The notes under the pieces: generated by a model
The model's input: only the letters and a program-made list of their open reading frames with translations
What the model was told of the DNA's origin: nothing
Database searches by the model: none
Shown: in pieces, positions 1 to 7,647 of the stretch
Layout: each line of letters begins with the position of its first letter
Numbering within the stretch: position 1 is the first letter of the stretch
DNA from: a virus
DNA length: 64,000 nt
Direction: 5' to 3' (one strand)
IMG/VR virus record: IMGVR_UViG_3300048121_001678
Location: 233,165-297,164 of that record
Position numbers and translations under genes: made by a program

Positions 1-2
1 GT

Positions 3-107
3 CCCGCACATATGTCAATACTACTAAATGAAAATATTTCATCAGTAGGTTTTGGTTTTTCCGAAGAGGCAGGTGGTTTAGTTGTTTGTTTTAGAAGTAA
101 GAAATAA
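3..107 (+). CDS. C-terminal fragment of a CAP/SCP-domain-like protein (5' end outside window)
   Basis: The open frame enters from the left edge and stops at 105-107, leaving 34 residues. The fragment reads P-A-H-M-S-I-L-L-N-E-N, then SSVGFGF and a short strand ending VVCF. This resembles the end of CAP (PR-1/SCP) domains, where a histidine precedes N-I-L and a V-G-V-G strand. The family match is a recollection on a short piece, so moderate at best. A terminator follows directly. Confidence 0.5.
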   Translation, partial: PAHMSILLNENISSVGFGFSEEAGGLVVCFRSKK

Positions 108-112
108 AAAAA

Positions 113-135
113 GGAGGGAAAACCCTCCTTTTTTT
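113..135. terminator. Bidirectional intrinsic terminator
   Basis: A GGAGGG / CCCTCC stem with an AAAA loop is followed by seven T on the plus strand and preceded by seven A, so it can end both the left-edge gene and the leftward gene that stops at 142. Confidence 0.85.
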
Positions 136-141
136 ATTAGT

Positions 142-1209
142 TTAATCAAATGCTGGACAAAGTGTTTGACTTGGTCTACGTCGTTTAGATTTGTTTTTGG
201 ATTTTTTAATCCATGTATATAATGGTATTTTAATAGATATACCTTTAGTTCTTCTCTGGAATGTAACTTTATATAGTTTGGTTGTCAGTGTTTCTTCACC
301 CCCGTCTTTCCCTGGTGATGGAGGTTTATTTAGAACAACCTGAATATCAACATTTAAATATTTATAAGGTTCATATTTAGACTTATCAGAGCCTTTTTTC
401 CATTCAGGTCCTGATGTTCCATCACCATTTTGACCTTTATAGTTTTGAGTGATTACCGTATTTGAATCAGTTATAACACCTAAGGAGTTTAATTGAGATT
501 CTATATATTTTAATGCACTATCATTCCTTAATTTAGATAACTCCTTAAACGTATATGTTTTACCGTCAGGAGATTGAGTATTAGGTATTCTCGATGCCGA
601 AGTATCAACATTTAAATTTTTTAAGTACATTTTAGGTTTACCCTCTAAGCTCTTCATTGATTCTAATTGAGTTTTAATTGGGTCAATAACATCTTTTTTA
701 AATTGCTCTTTAAAATATGGTGTAGTTTCATAGTAATTATCGACAAAGAAATCTGAAGAAGGTGAATTATTCGCTGGAAAAACTACTGGTAACGAAGGAT
801 ACACTTTAGGTTCTCCAGGTACTTTTTCAGTTCTTTCACCCGCATTACTACAGTACACTCTATTCCATTTATTTTCCGGATAAGTTTCGTTGAATGACTC
901 AACCGTTGCCACCGCTAAATCTATTTGATTTTTCTTAATTTCTTCCCACTTAGTTCGACTTGTTTTTGTCATCAGAGAAACCATTACATTCGCCTCAGGT
1001 CCGTTAACAAACTCTTCCCATTGTTCTTCTGAAAGTTCTGGTTGTACATTACCTTGTTTTAATGTTTTTTTATCTTTAGTTTTGGATTTAATAATTTGAA
1101 CACGCTTAGTTCCCACACGTCTCAATTGTTCATTATACTCTTGTTCTTCAAGTACCTTTCTAACCATATTCTCCAAATCAGATTCAGATATTTTTACTAC
1201 TTTCCTCAT
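142..1209 (-). CDS. Unknown protein with class A N-terminal leader; weak OmpA-like patch
   Basis: 355 residues when started at the ATG at 1207-1209. A longer frame runs to 1335 but would cross the tmRNA promoter. The first 22 residues (MRKVVKISES...VLEE) match the leaders of the genes at 53090 and 57115 in length and pattern, and end in L-E-E before Q. A stretch near residues 225-260 (LSKLRNDSALKYIESQLNSL) resembles the L-S-x-x-R-A region of OmpA-like peptidoglycan-binding domains, but this is weak. TATTTAT lies on the coding strand at 1236-1230, 20 nt before the start. Probably a virion protein by inference; function unknown. Confidence 0.8.
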   Translation of the reverse strand: MRKVVKISESDLENMVRKVLEEQEYNEQLRRVGTKRVQIIKSKTKDKKTLKQGNVQPELSEEQWEEFVNGPEANVMVSLMTKTSRTKWEEIKKNQIDLAVATVESFNETYPENKWNRVYCSNAGERTEKVPGEPKVYPSLPVVFPANNSPSSDFFVDNYYETTPYFKEQFKKDVIDPIKTQLESMKSLEGKPKMYLKNLNVDTSASRIPNTQSPDGKTYTFKELSKLRNDSALKYIESQLNSLGVITDSNTVITQNYKGQNGDGTSGPEWKKGSDKSKYEPYKYLNVDIQVVLNKPPSPGKDGGEETLTTKLYKVTFQRRTKGISIKIPLYTWIKKSKNKSKRRRPSQTLCPAFD

Positions 1210-1237
1210 AATGCTACGTTTTATTAATGATAAATAG

Positions 1238-1268
1238 TTTGTTATTAGAAAAAAAGTATTTATATTTG
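1238..1268 (+). promoter_or_regulatory. Bacteroidota-type promoter for the tmRNA
   Basis: TTTG at 1238-1241, a 19-nt spacer and TATATTTG at 1261-1268 match the Bacteroidota TTTG / TAnnTTTG consensus. The tmRNA 5' end is 30 nt further on, leaving a short leader to be removed by RNase P. Confidence 0.8.
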
Positions 1269-1298
1269 TACTCAGAAACAAAAGTTCTTTGAAATTAT

Positions 1299-1688
1299 GG
1301 GGGTGAATGGAATTGATTGGCAGGGTCAGTTGCACGGGGCACGTAGTGAGATGTTATCTATCACTTTAATCTATGATGGCAATTTTGTAATCGGCGAAAC
1401 TTTCGCAAAACTTCAGGCAGTAGGTCTCCTACGTACTGAAGAAGTAGCTGTAGCGTAAGACGTTAACAGTGAATCGGGTCGGTCAGGACATGTACCTATG
1501 AACAGAAGTCCGTTGTTGTGGTGGAAAAACGATTAAACCCTAAATTGAGTCGTACATCTATTGGTGATAGAGGATGTAAAAATTCAATCACATATTTCGG
1601 AACATTGTGAACTAATGTTGACCTAAACGTGTAGTCCTTTGTAGGTGGACTGAACAAGACGCGGGTTCGAATCCCGCCACCTCCACCA
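1299..1688 (+). ncRNA. ssrA: tmRNA (SsrA RNA) with unusually long tag frame
   Basis: Transfer-messenger RNA rescues stalled ribosomes and tags the nascent chain for proteolysis. The 5' GGGGGTG (1299-1305) pairs with CACCTCC (1678-1684) as a seven-pair acceptor stem. A discriminator A and encoded CCA (1686-1688) follow, and the T-arm (GCGGGTTCGAATCCCGC) lies just before. The likely resume codon is GGC at 1393, giving a tag that starts G-E-T, like Bacteroidota tags, and runs 21 codons to TAA at 1456-1458, ending E-E-V-A-V-A. An upstream in-frame GGC at 1378 is a less likely start. Typical tags are 8-15 residues ending A-L-A-A. The length (390 nt) is normal. Confidence 0.93.
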
Positions 1689-1696
1689 AAGCTAAG

Positions 1697-1730
1697 GTCC
1701 AATAGAGTTTATCTATTGGACTTTTTTTTT
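1697..1730 (+). terminator. Intrinsic terminator of the tmRNA
   Basis: A perfect 10-bp stem (GTCCAATAGA / TCTATTGGAC) with a five-nt loop is followed by nine T. Confidence 0.92.
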
Positions 1731-1761
1731 ATAAACTATATGTTATTACAAAACAAAACTT

Positions 1762-2019
1762 ATGAAATTACCTATAATTAAAAAGATTGTAGAATCAGGT
1801 GAATTTGATGAGGATTACTTAGATGAGACAATTGAAGTTCTTCTTTGTATTTCAGAATCAAGAGGACTTAAAGATGAGGAAATGGATGTCATCGGTGAAC
1901 TTATCTCAAATATCTCAGGAGCCCAAGAGGTGATGAAAGATATAAAAGACGGTACATCACAACGTGATGCACTGAACGGTTTCATGAAACGAGTTACTAA
2001 TAGTGTAACGTTTAATTAA
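1762..2019 (+). CDS. Small conserved Bacteroidota protein (DUF6952-like)
   Basis: 85 residues, helical and acidic. It starts MKLPIIKKIVE and contains DEEMDVIGELISNISGA and a C-terminal ALNGFMKRV. This closely resembles a short flavobacterial family I remember as DUF6952, often found near a peroxiredoxin; I cannot verify the label. No phage role is known. It suggests acquisition from a Bacteroidota host. Its stop overlaps the convergent gene at 2016 by 4 nt. Confidence 0.8.
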   Translation: MKLPIIKKIVESGEFDEDYLDETIEVLLCISESRGLKDEEMDVIGELISNISGAQEVMKDIKDGTSQRDALNGFMKRVTNSVTFN

Positions 2020-2276
2020 ATCTTTAACCATGTGTATCCACCAATACCATCGTCAAGTAATTTATAGGCGTCACCAGTATAGTCATCAGGTATCACCGCC
2101 GATTCTAAACCGGTAAGATTTACTAATTCAAAACCATCGGAGGTTCCCCATCCTTCTTGTGAACCTGAGAATTCATTTGCGGACACTGATATTAATTCTG
2201 TTTCGGTGATACTAATAACACCTGTAGTGGTCACAAATCTCACAACTTTTGATGTTGAATTTCTACAAACGTACAT
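2016..2276 (-). CDS. Unknown small protein
   Basis: 86 residues, beta-rich and acidic (FVTTTGVISITETELISVS, GIGGYTWLKI). It has no signal peptide or recognised motif. The pattern would suit a small structural or decoration protein, but that is a guess. TATTTAT on the coding strand lies at 2312-2306, 30 nt upstream. Confidence 0.65.
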   Translation of the reverse strand: MYVCRNSTSKVVRFVTTTGVISITETELISVSANEFSGSQEGWGTSDGFELVNLTGLESAVIPDDYTGDAYKLLDDGIGGYTWLKI

Positions 2277-2343
2277 AATTTATATTTTTTTGTTTTTATT
2301 TAACAATAAATAGATATTACTCTTGATTATTCCAATAATAATG

Positions 2344-2374
2344 TTGTGGGTTTATAAAATTTGCAGTATATTTG
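2344..2374 (+). promoter_or_regulatory. Bacteroidota-type promoter
   Basis: TTG at 2344-2346, 20-nt spacer, TATATTTG at 2367-2374, 42 nt before the start of the zinc-knuckle gene at 2417. Confidence 0.75.
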
Positions 2375-2416
2375 TATTGTTAATAAGGACATAAACCACG
2401 AAAAAAAAGAAAAAAC

Positions 2417-3166
2417 ATGACAGTAACAGGAATCAACATCACAGAAAAAGTAAGAGACTACAAAGGAAACAATTCATTCATCAAGAACCTGAAGCCAGGT
2501 CTTTCAAAGTACGGGAGACTAACTCCTAAGCAATTCGCAGCTGCTGAGAAAATCATCTTAAACGAAGTACGTAGTTCTGAAGTGAAGGTTGAGGACCTAC
2601 CACAATCTATTCAAGATATCGTAAACTACGGTGGTGAGTTGAAGTTCGTAAAAGACATTCAGTCTAAATATAACAAATATCGTCGTCTTACTGAGAAGCA
2701 AGTATCTGCAGCGACTAAAGCAATCAGCCGTGAAAAAGCTAAAAAGTCACAGAAAGAAATCAATGTTGACATCGTTGGTAACACTATCAAACTTGGACGT
2801 AACATCGCTTTGGATATCAAAGACACATACAACTTAGAGTTCCAACCAATCTTAGTTGACGTTACTAAAGTCATGACAGTATCTGAAAAGGCAGTGAAGA
2901 TAGAGGCTAAACTAACAAAAGAAAACGGTGGTATCTGTCGTTGTTGTGGTAGAACACTTACTGATGATATGTCTAAAATGACAGGTATCGGTCCTGTATG
3001 TTCACGTAACGTGGGGGTTAAACACCCGACATCTCGAGAAGACCTACCTAAGTACCAACAGATGATTTCTGACAAAATCGACGAAATAGGAACATTTGAG
3101 TTCTGGATTCCAAAAAGAGGAATCGTCGAGTGGAACGGTCACGGAGCAGTATTATTAAAGCTCTAA
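2417..3166 (+). CDS. DUF6011-like zinc-knuckle protein
   Basis: 249 residues. The middle is basic and helical with two similar stretches (YGRLTPKQFAAAEKII and YRRLTEKQVSAATKAI), suggesting an internal duplication of a short helical unit. Near residues 174-195 lies C-R-C-C-G-R-T-L-T followed by T-G-I-G-P-V-C, the pattern I associate with DUF6011, a small zinc-binding motif seen in phage and plasmid proteins of unknown role. The gene has its own promoter and terminator, so it is probably well expressed. Nucleic-acid binding is plausible from the charge, but not shown. Confidence 0.85.
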   Translation: MTVTGINITEKVRDYKGNNSFIKNLKPGLSKYGRLTPKQFAAAEKIILNEVRSSEVKVEDLPQSIQDIVNYGGELKFVKDIQSKYNKYRRLTEKQVSAATKAISREKAKKSQKEINVDIVGNTIKLGRNIALDIKDTYNLEFQPILVDVTKVMTVSEKAVKIEAKLTKENGGICRCCGRTLTDDMSKMTGIGPVCSRNVGVKHPTSREDLPKYQQMISDKIDEIGTFEFWIPKRGIVEWNGHGAVLLKL

Positions 3167-3173
3167 TATTAAC

Positions 3174-3200
3174 GGAGGGGGAAACCCCTCCTTTTTTTTT
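3174..3200 (+). terminator. Intrinsic terminator
   Basis: GGAGGGG / CCCCTCC stem with a GAAA loop and a run of nine T, directly after the zinc-knuckle gene. Confidence 0.9.
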
Positions 3201-3280
3201 TATTGTTTTTTTAATAGATGGGCCGAGTTAACCTACTAAGGTACTATTAAAAATTTTAAATTCCTAATAAAATTTTACTT

Positions 3281-4045
3281 TTATAACCCCTTATCTCTTT
3301 TAATGTCATCATCGGTTGGTTCGGTTAATGAGTTACCCAAATCCTGAAATCTAGACTGACCTGTATAATCAATTTTAGTTGCAATTGCAGAAATATTAGA
3401 AATAAACATCTCTCTTATATCTGAACGGGGGTGAGAGGAAATTACTGATGATAAAAATTCATCACTAACAATTACATTCTTTTTAAGTTTTGGTAAGTGC
3501 TGTTCAACTAATTTTTCAATACCGGCTCTTTTAATAATGTAAGTATGTGTGTTATAAAATGCAGATGGTCTAATAAAGTGTTTCTTACCAATCCTTTTAC
3601 TATCAATTAGTTTTTTAAAAATTCTGTGTAATGAATTGTGTGACATTAAGCAAAGGTCCCATTCGTAGTCATCCATTTCGTCGAATATTGACCAATCTAT
3701 TGGTATACGAGGGATAAAATCATCTTCTAAAATCATAATAGTATTGTAACCATTCTTATGAGCGTCCTCCCAACACCGAGTATGTGAAATCATTCCACCC
3801 GCTTCACCATATGTTGTCGGTCTATTCCAAAAATCATACTTAATTTTACTCTCAGGTAGTTCCCATCCTTTATACAGGGTATATTCATCACCTTCCTCTT
3901 TAATTAACCTTTTTCCCACATAACCCTCAAACACTTCAACATCACAACCAAATGGTAATGGTAACATCTCAGCTCTCTGAAGTAACTCCTCAATATATTC
4001 TTTTCTGTGGTCAATAGAAATAATGTAGACTTTATCGATATACAT
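3281..4045 (-). CDS. Glycosyltransferase family 25 (LPS-type)
   Basis: 254 residues. GT25 enzymes transfer sugars from nucleotide sugars to lipooligosaccharide or, in some relatives, collagen. The start (YIISIDHRKEYIEELLQRA) and the block from GGMISHTRCW to IMILEDDFIP (LEDD at residues 106-109) are the diagnostic GT25 pattern. The acidic pair would bind the metal-sugar donor. A phage copy may modify host surface glycans against superinfection or decorate virion proteins; that is inference. Monocistronic, ending before a terminator-poor 114-nt gap. Confidence 0.88.
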   Translation of the reverse strand: MYIDKVYIISIDHRKEYIEELLQRAEMLPLPFGCDVEVFEGYVGKRLIKEEGDEYTLYKGWELPESKIKYDFWNRPTTYGEAGGMISHTRCWEDAHKNGYNTIMILEDDFIPRIPIDWSIFDEMDDYEWDLCLMSHNSLHRIFKKLIDSKRIGKKHFIRPSAFYNTHTYIIKRAGIEKLVEQHLPKLKKNVIVSDEFLSSVISSHPRSDIREMFISNISAIATKIDYTGQSRFQDLGNSLTEPTDDDIKRDKGL

Positions 4046-4089
4046 AAATTACTTTTTTAATTAAAAATAGTATTTGTTATAAAATAATA

Positions 4090-4110
4090 AACCCACCTAA
4101 GAGGTGGGTT
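4090..4110 (-). terminator. Intrinsic terminator for the endolysin gene
   Basis: AACCCACCT / AGGTGGGTT stem with an AAG loop. On the minus strand it is followed by a T-rich stretch, and it lies 24 nt after the endolysin stop. Confidence 0.8.
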
Positions 4111-4133
4111 CACTATGTGTCGTATTTAGTGTC

Positions 4134-5015
4134 TTATAAGGACATTAACATGTCCAATAACTCTTGTTGTGGGAACATATCCACTTTATCTTTACGGGTG
4201 TTTGTGTGTGTCCACAAACCTTTAACCTTACCGTAGTATGCGTCCTCATTCCATTCGAATGCATCTGCACCTTTATCTTTAATCAATGATGGTAATCCTG
4301 CTCTAATATCAATACCGTCTCTATCACCAATCCATAATATCCACTTTCTTAACGCTTCAATTTGTTCGTCAGAATAACGATGCCACGTTTTGTGACCTCT
4401 AAATTCTTTATCAAGTGTAACTATTTGTGACTCAGCAACAGATGTTCCAGCATATGTTTTACCATTCTTAATCCATCCAAAGTTACAAACCTCAATGGCA
4501 ACTGAGTTAACGTGCATCTTTTGTGAACCATTTTTACCTAAGTGCCAACCGTAATTACCTTCAGGGAAAGCTTGTACCATTACACCGTCATATGTGTCAT
4601 CATTACCCTTTACTGATTGACCACCCAGTACAAATTCCGTGGCAACTGCACCTCTACTGTCTCTACCCCACGAATCAATACATTTATAAGGATTATTCCA
4701 ACCTGCAGTGTGGTGTAAAAATAACCATTCAGGTTTAATTGGACCTTCTTTATATTCACCCTTAGGTAAAAAATGTTGGTTTATCATCAAACCATTATCA
4801 GTGGTATAAGACTGTTCAGAATTATCTGTAGTTGCTAGACCCATTGCGTCCCAAGTTTTTGGACCTACTATCCCGTCAGAAACCAAACCATTATCCATTT
4901 GCCATTTTTTAACAGTTAACTCTGTACCTTTACCAAAAATACCATCGGTAGTTATATTGAAGAATTCTTGTAGAGTTTTCACTTCTTTACCTCTTGAACC
5001 TATTTTTAAAATCAT
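4134..5015 (-). CDS. Endolysin: peptidoglycan-binding domain plus amidase (PGRP/type 2)
   Basis: 293 residues. Residues 1-60 form a PG_binding_1 domain (GSRGKEVKTLQEFF, then DGIFGKGTE and DGIVGPKTWDAMG). Residues about 95-270 form a zinc amidase of the N-acetylmuramoyl-L-alanine amidase type 2/PGRP fold: LFLHHTAGW (H101/H102), a GWHLG histidine at 158, VAIEVCN and KTWHRYSDEQ. It should cut the amide between muramic acid and the stem peptide for host lysis. No signal peptide, so a holin is probably needed; the gene at 53553 is a candidate. TATTTAT lies on the coding strand 28 nt upstream (5049-5043). Confidence 0.93.
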   Translation of the reverse strand: MILKIGSRGKEVKTLQEFFNITTDGIFGKGTELTVKKWQMDNGLVSDGIVGPKTWDAMGLATTDNSEQSYTTDNGLMINQHFLPKGEYKEGPIKPEWLFLHHTAGWNNPYKCIDSWGRDSRGAVATEFVLGGQSVKGNDDTYDGVMVQAFPEGNYGWHLGKNGSQKMHVNSVAIEVCNFGWIKNGKTYAGTSVAESQIVTLDKEFRGHKTWHRYSDEQIEALRKWILWIGDRDGIDIRAGLPSLIKDKGADAFEWNEDAYYGKVKGLWTHTNTRKDKVDMFPQQELLDMLMSL

Positions 5016-5107
5016 ATTATATTATTTAAAAGTTTATTTACCATAAATATATCTTTGATTATGAAATTTATTATCTTTACCGTTATATGGTTATCAAATT
5101 AAATTAA

Positions 5108-5599
5108 ATGAATGTAGTATTAGTCCTAAACTCAGACTTTACACCACACAACGTAACAACATTACGAAGAGGTTTTGTATTAGTGGAAAAAGGTAAAGCT
5201 GAGATATTGAAAAAAGGTGATGATATAATAACAACATCAGGTAACTTTGTTAGACCCTTAGTTATTCGATTAGTTAATTATGTTAGATATCGAGCAAGGA
5301 ACTTAGGTGTGAACCGTAAACGACTATTTAAAAGAGATAGATACCAATGTGGTTATTGTGGTTCTAAAAATAATTTAACAATCGACCATATAATTCCTAA
5401 ATCCAGAGGGGGGTTAAATACTTGGGATAATTTGGTGACATCATGTTTTAGATGTAATAGTATTAAGGATAATAAAACACCTTCAGAAGCGGGAATGAGA
5501 TTAAGGATTAAACCTTATACACCCACATTATTCTCACGTGTTATCGACGATACTGTTGAGTCAATATGGGAATCATTTAAAAAAGAAGTGTTTAAATAA
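5108..5599 (+). CDS. HNH endonuclease-like protein
   Basis: 163 residues. The C-terminal half holds a canonical HNH zinc module: C81-G-Y-C84, LTIDHIIPKSRGG (D93, H94), TWDNLV and C113-F-R-C116-N. The N-terminal 65 residues are the beta-rich lead-in seen in standalone Bacteroidota HNH proteins. Predicted metal-dependent DNase. As a free-standing phage HNH it could be a homing endonuclease or serve in packaging; neither is shown. Confidence 0.9.
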   Translation: MNVVLVLNSDFTPHNVTTLRRGFVLVEKGKAEILKKGDDIITTSGNFVRPLVIRLVNYVRYRARNLGVNRKRLFKRDRYQCGYCGSKNNLTIDHIIPKSRGGLNTWDNLVTSCFRCNSIKDNKTPSEAGMRLRIKPYTPTLFSRVIDDTVESIWESFKKEVFK

Positions 5600-5604
5600 A
5601 AAAA

Positions 5605-5622
5605 GGTGTTCTCACGAACACC
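5605..5622. terminator. Hairpin terminator between convergent genes
   Basis: GGTGTTC / GAACACC stem with a TCAC loop. The minus-strand reading is followed by a run of T, so it best serves the leftward operon ending at 5660; the plus-strand tail is weaker. Confidence 0.75.
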
Positions 5623-5659
5623 TTCCTTAGATAAACTCACCTCCTTTCCTTTGGTTTGT

Positions 5660-6247
5660 TTATGATACGATATTATCTCTAATATCCATCATCTTTCGTT
5701 CCATGTTTGAGTTTATATCTCCCATTAAAGGACTCAACATGTCTACAAACATATCTTCTAATTCTTTTTCATTATTTGGGTCTTGAGCCAACTTAGCAAC
5801 TTTACTTTTCATAAATTCAGGTAATGTTTCTAAATAACCAAGTGAGAAATCTTCACTATAAACTTTAGCTAGTTTCGATGCTAAAAATCTTGGTTCAGTA
5901 AACAACTTAGTTACATCGTCAACATCAGTTTCACCAATCGCCTTCTCAATTACCTTTTGTTCAAAATCACCAATATTTAATTTACTCATTAAAAACTCAC
6001 TCAACTTACTCTTCACTGTTTCCATAAATTGTGGTCCGTCATCTTGAAACATTTGATTCAAAACTGAAATAAGATTTTCATTAATAAGTTTAGTGTCGAA
6101 CTTCTGAGTTCTCATATATTTTATTTCAGACACCAATTTAGGGAATGTCTTAGTATTACTTAATCTTCTATTAATAATTGAAGACTCGGTAATTCTCTTT
6201 TCTCTTTTTTCTTCTATTTCTAAAAGATGTTTTTTAAGGTTTTTCAT
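5660..6247 (-). CDS. Unknown helical protein, last gene of a five-gene leftward operon
   Basis: 195 residues, almost entirely helical and charged, with no recognised domain. The N-terminus (MKNLKKHLLEIEEKREKRITE, then SS) contains I-T-E followed by S, resembling the hydrophobic-x-Glu cut sites of the leaders described in the findings. It lies one nucleotide after the gene at 6249, so the two are probably translationally coupled. Likely virion-associated by context only. Confidence 0.75.
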   Translation of the reverse strand: MKNLKKHLLEIEEKREKRITESSIINRRLSNTKTFPKLVSEIKYMRTQKFDTKLINENLISVLNQMFQDDGPQFMETVKSKLSEFLMSKLNIGDFEQKVIEKAIGETDVDDVTKLFTEPRFLASKLAKVYSEDFSLGYLETLPEFMKSKVAKLAQDPNNEKELEDMFVDMLSPLMGDINSNMERKMMDIRDNIVS

Positions 6248-6248
6248 A

Positions 6249-7640
6249 TTATTTTTTTAACGATATTACGTCATTATCAGTACCAACGGTTTGATTATTA
6301 TAGTTAATCATAAATAGTCCTGAATTAGGGTCTTGTGCCCATTTATTACTACCTATCTCATTTAACTTATCACCTATCTTTGAGAAATCTAATCTTCCTC
6401 CGAAATCGTGTTGTCTTCTACATCTATATACTTGTTTAGCAGCACTTCTTCTTTCTTCGTCAGACATATCGAAATCACCTATTTTACCGATTTCATAATA
6501 TTGCTCAATCATTTCTTTACATTGTTTTTTAGTAATTGATTGTAACTCAGATAGTTCTTTAATTGATTTAGTTCTATTACCAACACTAATACCGTCTCTC
6601 TTTAGTTTATACATTTTAAACTCTTTAAATGGTTCAAAATCTTCTGAATATTTTGACTTAACATCCATCTCCTGATACATATCAGGGTTAATAGGTCTTA
6701 ATACCGCATAACCCTCATTGTTCAAACTTTTAATTATTCTTTTTTGACGGGCAGTAAAATGCTTACTAACTAAATCAGTTACTGAGTCGATACCCTCGGA
6801 TGATGCCTTTTTATAGATGTCATTTAATAATTTATTATTTTCCACACCTAACTCTTCCTCAGGTCTCTTTTCATCTGTCTTAACAGCCGGTTTATCATCT
6901 GTCTTAATAGATGTCTTAATAGAGTCTTTATCAGGACCACTTACGGGTTCACTGACATTTGGTAATCTATTATAACTAACTACCGCGTTATTCTTACCAC
7001 CTGGACCACCAACTAGTTTAAAGCCCCCACTATTATCATATTGTATATATACTTGTTCAGGTTTTGTTGAGTAACCCTGTTCTAATAGTACTTTTTCCAA
7101 ACCTTTAGCCTCAACAATATCGTATGATAACTTATAAACGTTATCAGGGGTATATTCCACATAAAACGGATATATTCCCCTATCCCTAACCATATAATCA
7201 ATTAAATAATTAATAAATGTATCATCTACCTTTGACATATCAAGGTCCTTTAATTCATCACCTAATTCTCTTTTTAAACGACCTAATGTTCTTGATTTTA
7301 CAATTTCACGGTCAGTATCTTTAAGTTTATTTAAAAGATTATTTTTTTCCCTATCAAAAACACCAAAAATATCAAACATCTCAGACATTCTCTGTGAAAG
7401 CTTAACCTCTTTTGAGTCGTCAGGTGTAGGTGTTGGAGTTCTTGTTGGTGTAGGTGTTGATGGGTCAGGTGTTTGCTGAGGGTCAACTTCTTTTGCTTTA
7501 TACATTTGGAATCCATTGACAGTGATAATATCGTGAGTGGTTGATGAATAATTATTAGGCCTCTCTAAAGACCATCCATCAGACTCTGCAGACGTAACGC
7601 TATTATACTGTTGTTCTAAAATTATACTTAATCCTTTCAT
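6249..7640 (-). CDS. Unknown protein with Pro/Thr-rich linker
   Basis: 463 residues. It begins MKGLSIILEQQ (I-L-E before Q, a possible processing site), followed by a DGW...HDIITVNGFQMYKAK beta segment. A proline/threonine linker (TPDPSTPTPTRTPTPTP) spans residues about 58-75. The rest is charged and helical, with a K/D-rich low-complexity stretch near 245-265. No family recognised. The linker suggests an extended multidomain structural protein. Second-to-last gene of the leftward operon. Confidence 0.75.
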   Translation of the reverse strand: MKGLSIILEQQYNSVTSAESDGWSLERPNNYSSTTHDIITVNGFQMYKAKEVDPQQTPDPSTPTPTRTPTPTPDDSKEVKLSQRMSEMFDIFGVFDREKNNLLNKLKDTDREIVKSRTLGRLKRELGDELKDLDMSKVDDTFINYLIDYMVRDRGIYPFYVEYTPDNVYKLSYDIVEAKGLEKVLLEQGYSTKPEQVYIQYDNSGGFKLVGGPGGKNNAVVSYNRLPNVSEPVSGPDKDSIKTSIKTDDKPAVKTDEKRPEEELGVENNKLLNDIYKKASSEGIDSVTDLVSKHFTARQKRIIKSLNNEGYAVLRPINPDMYQEMDVKSKYSEDFEPFKEFKMYKLKRDGISVGNRTKSIKELSELQSITKKQCKEMIEQYYEIGKIGDFDMSDEERRSAAKQVYRCRRQHDFGGRLDFSKIGDKLNEIGSNKWAQDPNSGLFMINYNNQTVGTDNDVISLKK

Positions 7641-7647
7641 ATTATAC

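Noticed and set aside
1210-1335. N-terminal extension of the gene at 142
   Set aside because: The extension would cross the tmRNA promoter and 5' end, and the internal Met begins a leader identical in length to those of two other genes.
1496-1702. 68-codon leftward ORF across the tmRNA 3' end
   Set aside because: It lies entirely within or antisense to the tmRNA and its terminator; its protein (e.g. GGGGGIRTRV) is the usual shadow of a T-arm.
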